Assembly: GCA_009668925.1 (NCBI GenBank)
Contig: SBEK01000152.1
Location: forward strand, 1-9,441
From: Deltaproteobacteria bacterium
Lineage (GTDB): Bacteria > Desulfobacterota > Syntrophia > Syntrophales > Smithellaceae
DNA: 9,441 nt
Direction: 5' to 3'
Under the pieces are notes generated by a model. It saw nothing but the letters and a program-made list of their open reading frames with translations. It was not told the origin of the DNA and did no database searches. Position 1 is the stretch's first letter. Every line of letters starts with the position of its first letter. The position numbers and the translations under genes are program-made. Shown here in pieces: positions 6,336 through 9,441 of the stretch.

Positions 6336-7373
6336 TTAATCAAGCGCCGCATTGACCTTGGCCTGCGCGGCCTTTGCTTCCTTAACGATTCTCTCGAAGA
6401 GTTCGGCAACGGTCGGCATATCGTGAATCAATCCTTGTACCTGGCCCACCGGCAGGACGCCTGTCTGGGAATCGCCGTCTTCGGTGGCCACTTTAATGGC
6501 TTTAAAAGCATTGGCCATGTAAGCCAGCTGCCTTGCGTTCGAGTAACCGGAGGCGAGCACGCCCAAAAATAATTTGAAGTAGGGCACGTTGACCTGTTTG
6601 GCGATGTCCTGAGAATTGAAGAAAGCCGCGGGCCAGCTGAGTCCCTTCCGGACGGCTCTTTTCGCCGCATCGGTTTTCATCACCCGGCATAAAATGCCGT
6701 CAAAGCGCTTGGAGAACAGCGTGTCGTAGACTTCCTTTTCCTGGGTCAGCTTCTTATAGTTTTCGTGAAGCGGACTTTCCTTCGTGGTCATGAGGCGTGT
6801 TCCCATCGCCACGCCTTCCGCGCCGAGGGCCAGTGCGGCAGCGATCCCCCGGCCGTCGGCAAAACCGCCCGCCGCGATGACGGGGATCTTTAAATTTTCG
6901 GCCAGATGGGGGATTAAAACGAGCGATGTAACGTCCTCACCGTGCGCCGCCGCCTCCTGCCCCGTGGCGATGACCGCGTCGGTGCCGAAATCCTGTGCGC
7001 GCTTGGCGTGCTTCAGATTGACGACGGTTGCAAAAACCTTTCCGCCGTATTTGTGCGCTTCCTTTACAATCCAGTCGCCTTTGCCCAGCGCAAAATTGAT
7101 GACGGGCACTTTTTCCTGCAGAAGGACCTTCGCGTTTTCGGCCGCTCCCGGAAACATCAGCGACGCGTTGGCGCCGAAGGGTTTGTCCGTAAGCGTCCGG
7201 ATTTCCCGGACGGCTTCGCGGGTCTGCGCGCTCGAGAGCGGCCCCGTCGCCAGGATGCCCAGGCCTCCGGCATTGGATACCGCCGCGACCATCTTCGGCG
7301 TGCTGATCCAGCTCATGCCGGAAAGTACGATCGGGACCTTGATGCCGACCATTTCAGTAATTCGTGTTTTCAT
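6336..7373 (-). CDS. FMN-dependent TIM-barrel oxidoreductase, nitronate monooxygenase/FabK-like (paralogue 1)
   Basis: The 345-residue protein belongs to the 2-nitropropane dioxygenase family, which includes nitronate monooxygenases and the enoyl-ACP reductase FabK. Visible flavin-site elements are SNAGGLG at residues 33-39, GTDAVIATGQEAAAHG at 130-145 with the conserved His144, AAGGFADGRG at 167-176 and GAEGVAMGTRLM at 184-195. The N terminus (MKTRITEMVGIKVPI) is very FabK-like. The two glycines that usually precede the active-site histidine (EAGGH) are alanines here, so activity may differ from characterised members. AAGGAGA (complement of 7378-7384) sits ahead of the ATG. It lies 40 nt after its paralogue and 66 nt before a MaoC hydratase, a context of acyl-thioester metabolism. 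'Nitronate monooxygenase' is the likely automatic label, but it is doubtful in an anaerobe. Confidence 0.88.
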   Translation of the reverse strand: MKTRITEMVGIKVPIVLSGMSWISTPKMVAAVSNAGGLGILATGPLSSAQTREAVREIRTLTDKPFGANASLMFPGAAENAKVLLQEKVPVINFALGKGDWIVKEAHKYGGKVFATVVNLKHAKRAQDFGTDAVIATGQEAAAHGEDVTSLVLIPHLAENLKIPVIAAGGFADGRGIAAALALGAEGVAMGTRLMTTKESPLHENYKKLTQEKEVYDTLFSKRFDGILCRVMKTDAAKRAVRKGLSWPAAFFNSQDIAKQVNVPYFKLFLGVLASGYSNARQLAYMANAFKAIKVATEDGDSQTGVLPVGQVQGLIHDMPTVAELFERIVKEAKAAQAKVNAALD

Positions 7374-7413
7374 AGTCTCTCCTTATGATTTATGTCTTGT
7401 CGACTTTTATGGA

Positions 7414-8406
7414 TCAGTTGCCGCAAAGCTTGACCGTCCGGGCCGAGCATGCTTTCGCTTCCTGGGCCATCCGGTCGAGCAGTTCCTGGCAGGTCGGGAT
7501 ATCATGAATCAGGCCGATGGACTGGCCGACCATGAGCGGAGCATAATCGCAGTCGCCCGTTTCCCAGGCTTCCTTGACCCTCTGTCCGGCCAGCAGGGGG
7601 ATCAACTCCTCGAATCCGCCGTGGCGCGCTTCAATGGCCAGCACTTCTTCGATGACCTTGGACTTGAGGCCGCGTCCCTGCAGGCCGATGGACTTTCCGT
7701 AGATCACCGTCTCGAATTCCTGCCGGCGGATCAGTTCCTGTTTGACGTTTTCATGCACTTCGCATTCTTTGGTGGCAATAAAGCGGCTCGCCATCATCAC
7801 GCCTTCGGCGCCCAGCGTCAGCGCCGCCGCCATGGTCCGGCCGTCCGCGATGCCGCCTACGGTGACCACGGGAATTTTGACTGAGGAGACGATGCGGGGA
7901 GTGAGCACCATGGAGGTCACGTCGTCATTGAGCGGATGGCCGCCTTCCTCGATGCCCGCCGCATAAATGCCGTCAAATCCGATTTTATCCGCGTGGACGG
8001 CGTGCCGGACGGCGCCGACTTTATGAAACATCTTCACGCCGGCCTTCTTTAACATCTCGACGGCTTCCATCCCGGCCACCTTATCCAGCGGCGTACCGGA
8101 AAATTCAATGCCGGCCACCTTCTCCTCAGCGCATATTTTCACATACATCTTGTGGTGCTCCGGCGTAATCCGCACGGACGGCAAAAGGGTGATCGCGACA
8201 AAAAAAGGTTTATCGGTGAGTTTGCGCGTCTGGCGAATCGCCGCTCGGAAGTCATCCGCCGTTTCATAATTGCCGGCGGTCAGATTGCCGATGCCGCCGG
8301 CGTTGGACACGGCCGCGCACAGGTTAGGTTTGCAAAGCCACATCATCGCTCCGCAGATAATCGGGTATTTCACGCCGAACATTTCCGTAATCGCTGTCTT
8401 AAACAT
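7414..8406 (-). CDS. FMN-dependent TIM-barrel oxidoreductase, nitronate monooxygenase/FabK-like (paralogue 2)
   Basis: This 330-residue protein is of the same family as the next gene and clearly paralogous to it, though much diverged in the middle. SNAGGIG lies at residues 34-40, GIEEGGHP at 151-158 with the usual Gly-Gly-His (His157), GGIADGR at 184-190 and GAEGVMMASRF at 199-209. Unlike its neighbour it keeps the standard glycines before the histidine. ATG 8406 is chosen because GAGGAGG (complement of 8412-8418) lies five bases ahead and the N terminus MFKTAITEMFGVKYPI then aligns with that of the paralogue. An alternative ATG at 8427 overlaps the regulator's stop as ATGA and would add seven residues. 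Together with the regulator and the MaoC hydratase it forms a probable four-gene operon. The substrate is unknown. Confidence 0.87.
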   Translation of the reverse strand: MFKTAITEMFGVKYPIICGAMMWLCKPNLCAAVSNAGGIGNLTAGNYETADDFRAAIRQTRKLTDKPFFVAITLLPSVRITPEHHKMYVKICAEEKVAGIEFSGTPLDKVAGMEAVEMLKKAGVKMFHKVGAVRHAVHADKIGFDGIYAAGIEEGGHPLNDDVTSMVLTPRIVSSVKIPVVTVGGIADGRTMAAALTLGAEGVMMASRFIATKECEVHENVKQELIRRQEFETVIYGKSIGLQGRGLKSKVIEEVLAIEARHGGFEELIPLLAGQRVKEAWETGDCDYAPLMVGQSIGLIHDIPTCQELLDRMAQEAKACSARTVKLCGN

Positions 8407-8423
8407 AGATGCCTCCTCAAGGT

Positions 8424-9155
8424 TCATTTTTGCCGTCGATGATTCGCGGCAGGTTTTTTTGATTTCTTTTTCAAGCTCTTCTGAATATTTTGTTCAACCT
8501 GCTTTTGAAACAGCCGTCGCAGGATATAGTCACGGTAGAAATGGCCGATGCGCGTCAGCTCGGATGTAATGAGAATATTTTCGCGCATCGATTTACCGGC
8601 AACGATTTTATGCCGAAGCGCCATTTCTCTTTCCACGATTTGCGTGCCCAGTTCCACCAGAAAGGAAAACTCCCGAAGATCCGTCCCCAGCCGGCACAGT
8701 TGTTTGATGCCGTCGCGCCCCATGCGAACGTCGTCGTCATTATAAAGGGGCTCCGCGGTTGCGGTCGTATAGGGAATCAAAAGACCCAGACGTTCCGCCT
8801 TTTGCAGCTCCTTTTCCGTCAAACCGGTTGCCTCCAGGAAGGCCTGCCGGTTCACCAGGCCGCGGCCGATGCTGTCTTTGGAACCGAAGACGGCATTTTC
8901 CACCATTTCGGCTTCCGGCAGGCTGAGGCCTTCGTCCATGCGCCGCAGAATATTCTTTATGAGATAGAGCGGAAAGTAGCGCCTTTCCTTGAGCTCTTGG
9001 ATGGCGCGCAGTTTGTCGATGCAGGCTTCATCGTAATAGGCCATTTTTTCGTTGGTTTTTTCGGGCCTCGGCAGGAGTCCTTCCCCCACGTAGTAACGGA
9101 TCGTCGAAGGTCGAACCCCGCTGCGCCTGGCCAGTTCACCGATTTTGAGCTTCAT
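8424..9155 (-). CDS. MerR-family transcriptional regulator with apparent tandem HTH domains
   Basis: This 243-residue DNA-binding regulator is longer than the usual 110-150 residues of MerR proteins. The N-terminal winged HTH is typical: KIGELARRSGVRPSTIRYYV at residues 4-23, GLLP at 26-29, then the wing with YYDE and the helix to about residue 75. A second region (about 100-170) repeats the pattern with FLEATGLTEKEL, RLGLLIP and a PLYNDDDV wing. After it comes a helical segment and a Lys/Arg-rich tail. There is no cysteine cluster for metal sensing, so a small organic or acyl ligand is more likely. ATG 9155 is preferred; a TTG at 9167 would add four residues and overlaps nothing useful. It is the first gene of the - strand operon, 17 nt before the first flavoenzyme gene, and probably controls that operon. 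Confidence 0.85.
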   Translation of the reverse strand: MKLKIGELARRSGVRPSTIRYYVGEGLLPRPEKTNEKMAYYDEACIDKLRAIQELKERRYFPLYLIKNILRRMDEGLSLPEAEMVENAVFGSKDSIGRGLVNRQAFLEATGLTEKELQKAERLGLLIPYTTATAEPLYNDDDVRMGRDGIKQLCRLGTDLREFSFLVELGTQIVEREMALRHKIVAGKSMRENILITSELTRIGHFYRDYILRRLFQKQVEQNIQKSLKKKSKKPAANHRRQK

Positions 9156-9167
9156 TCGAACGTCCAA

Positions 9168-9190
9168 ACATTAAAGTTGAGCTTTAATGT
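9168..9190. promoter_or_regulatory. Candidate MerR operator (perfect 9-bp inverted repeat)
   Basis: ACATTAAAG (9168-9176) and CTTTAATGT (9182-9190) are perfect inverted copies separated by five bases. The repeat starts 12 bases upstream of the regulator's ATG. It overlaps the end of its -10 element and the expected transcription start, a position suited to autorepression. MerR-family dimers bind such dyads; the link to this protein is inferred from position. Confidence 0.7.
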
Positions 9191-9218
9191 CATAGAGTGC
9201 TTGCCGGTTCTTTGTCAA
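9189..9218 (-). promoter_or_regulatory. Sigma70-like promoter of the MerR operon
   Basis: Read on the - strand, a perfect TTGACA (9218-9213) is followed after 18 bases by TATGAC (9194-9189). The start site would fall about 7 bases further on, inside the inverted repeat. The -10 is a modest match and the spacer is one base longer than ideal. MerR activators usually need a 19-20-bp spacer with the dyad inside it, so this layout fits repression better. Confidence 0.6.
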
Positions 9219-9267
9219 GCAAATAAATAAACGATCGCTTAACCCGCCCTGGCCATAGATAAAATAA

Positions 9268-9296
9268 TTGACTTAATTCCCGAAGATTCCTATACT
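9268..9296 (+). promoter_or_regulatory. Sigma70-like promoter of the solute-binding protein gene
   Basis: TTGACT (9268-9273) and TATACT (9291-9296) are separated by the ideal 17 bases. The expected start near 9303 would give a leader of about 32 nt, with AGGAGA at 9322-9327. The match is close to consensus, so basal expression is likely. Confidence 0.7.
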
Positions 9297-9334
9297 TCCG
9301 GCCGCGTAAACATTTTGATTCAGGAGATCGTTTA

Positions 9335-9441
9335 ATGAAAAAGAGCAGTTGGTTTCTCGTGGCGCTGGCCGTGTTTTGTACCGTTTTTTCTCCTCCGGGC
9401 GCCCTGCGGGCCGAAGCGGCTTATCCCGAAAGACCCATTAC
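9335..9441 (+). CDS. Bug/TctC-type tripartite tricarboxylate transporter substrate-binding protein (N-terminal part only)
   Basis: The window ends after 35 full codons. The visible part is a classical signal peptide: MKKSS, a hydrophobic core (about residues 6-19) and a probable signal peptidase I site after ALRA or AEA. The mature start reads AYPERPI, the hallmark opening of Bug/TctC periplasmic binding proteins of TTT transporters, which bind carboxylates in the periplasm. The ATG is preceded by AGGAGA at 7-nt spacing and by a near-consensus promoter. The gene diverges from the MerR operon. A TctA/TctB pair would be expected nearby but lies outside the window. The call rests on a short segment, so another secreted protein is possible. 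Confidence 0.72.
   Translation, partial: MKKSSWFLVALAVFCTVFSPPGALRAEAAYPERPI

Noticed and set aside
6784..7884. Long open frame on the + strand (366 codons) across both flavoenzyme genes
   Set aside because: It is antisense to two well-supported FMN enzyme genes and their gap, has no ribosome site, and its product has an Ala/Pro/Ser-rich composition with no recognisable motif.
8490..9230. Open frame on the + strand (246 codons) opposite the MerR gene
   Set aside because: It is antisense to a clear MerR HTH protein and would run through the promoter/operator region. No motif or ribosome site supports it.
1..9441. CRISPR array, tRNA/rRNA gene, phage or defence system
   Set aside because: No regularly spaced repeats, cloverleaf-like sequence, rRNA segment, integrase or defence-type protein was found on either strand.

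Overview
The window looks like a chromosomal segment of an anaerobic, moderately GC-rich Gram-negative bacterium. The gene set and protein flavour suggest Desulfobacterota (Syntrophales-like 'Deltaproteobacteria'): citramalate-route isoleucine synthesis, RNase G/E with a basic tail, paired FMN 'nitronate monooxygenase/FabK-like' enzymes, a MaoC hydratase and a Bug/TctC binding protein. This assignment is an inference from gene content; no rRNA or other phylogenetic marker is present.

Left part, + strand (1-5668). A short AT-rich start is followed by a 24-codon leader peptide in which 9 codons are Ile. Next come an intrinsic terminator and a competing antiterminator pairing, then cimA (citramalate synthase, first step of the pyruvate route to isoleucine). 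This is a textbook layout for isoleucine-responsive transcription attenuation. cimA is followed in the same direction by a YrdC-domain protein of the YciO subgroup, a ribonuclease G/E and a metallo-beta-lactamase-fold hydrolase. No terminator is visible between these genes, and the run ends at a strong bidirectional hairpin (5634-5668).

Middle (5669-5810). The non-coding stretch between the two converging gene groups holds a cluster of small inverted repeats. It ends in a perfect 28-bp palindrome and resembles a REP/MITE-type interspersed element.

Right part, - strand (5811-9155), read right to left: a MerR-family regulator with an apparent second MerR-like helix-turn-helix, two paralogous FMN TIM-barrel oxidoreductases, and a MaoC-like hot-dog hydratase. 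These form one probable operon with good ribosome-binding sites. A sigma70-like promoter sits upstream, and a perfect 9-bp inverted repeat covers the expected transcription start, which suggests MerR autoregulation. The enzyme pairing (hydratase plus FabK/NMO-type flavoproteins) suggests acyl-thioester chemistry rather than nitroalkane oxidation.

Far right (9268-9441), + strand. A near-consensus promoter, a Shine-Dalgarno sequence and the first 35 codons of a secreted Bug/TctC-type solute-binding protein diverge from the MerR gene. The window cuts this gene.
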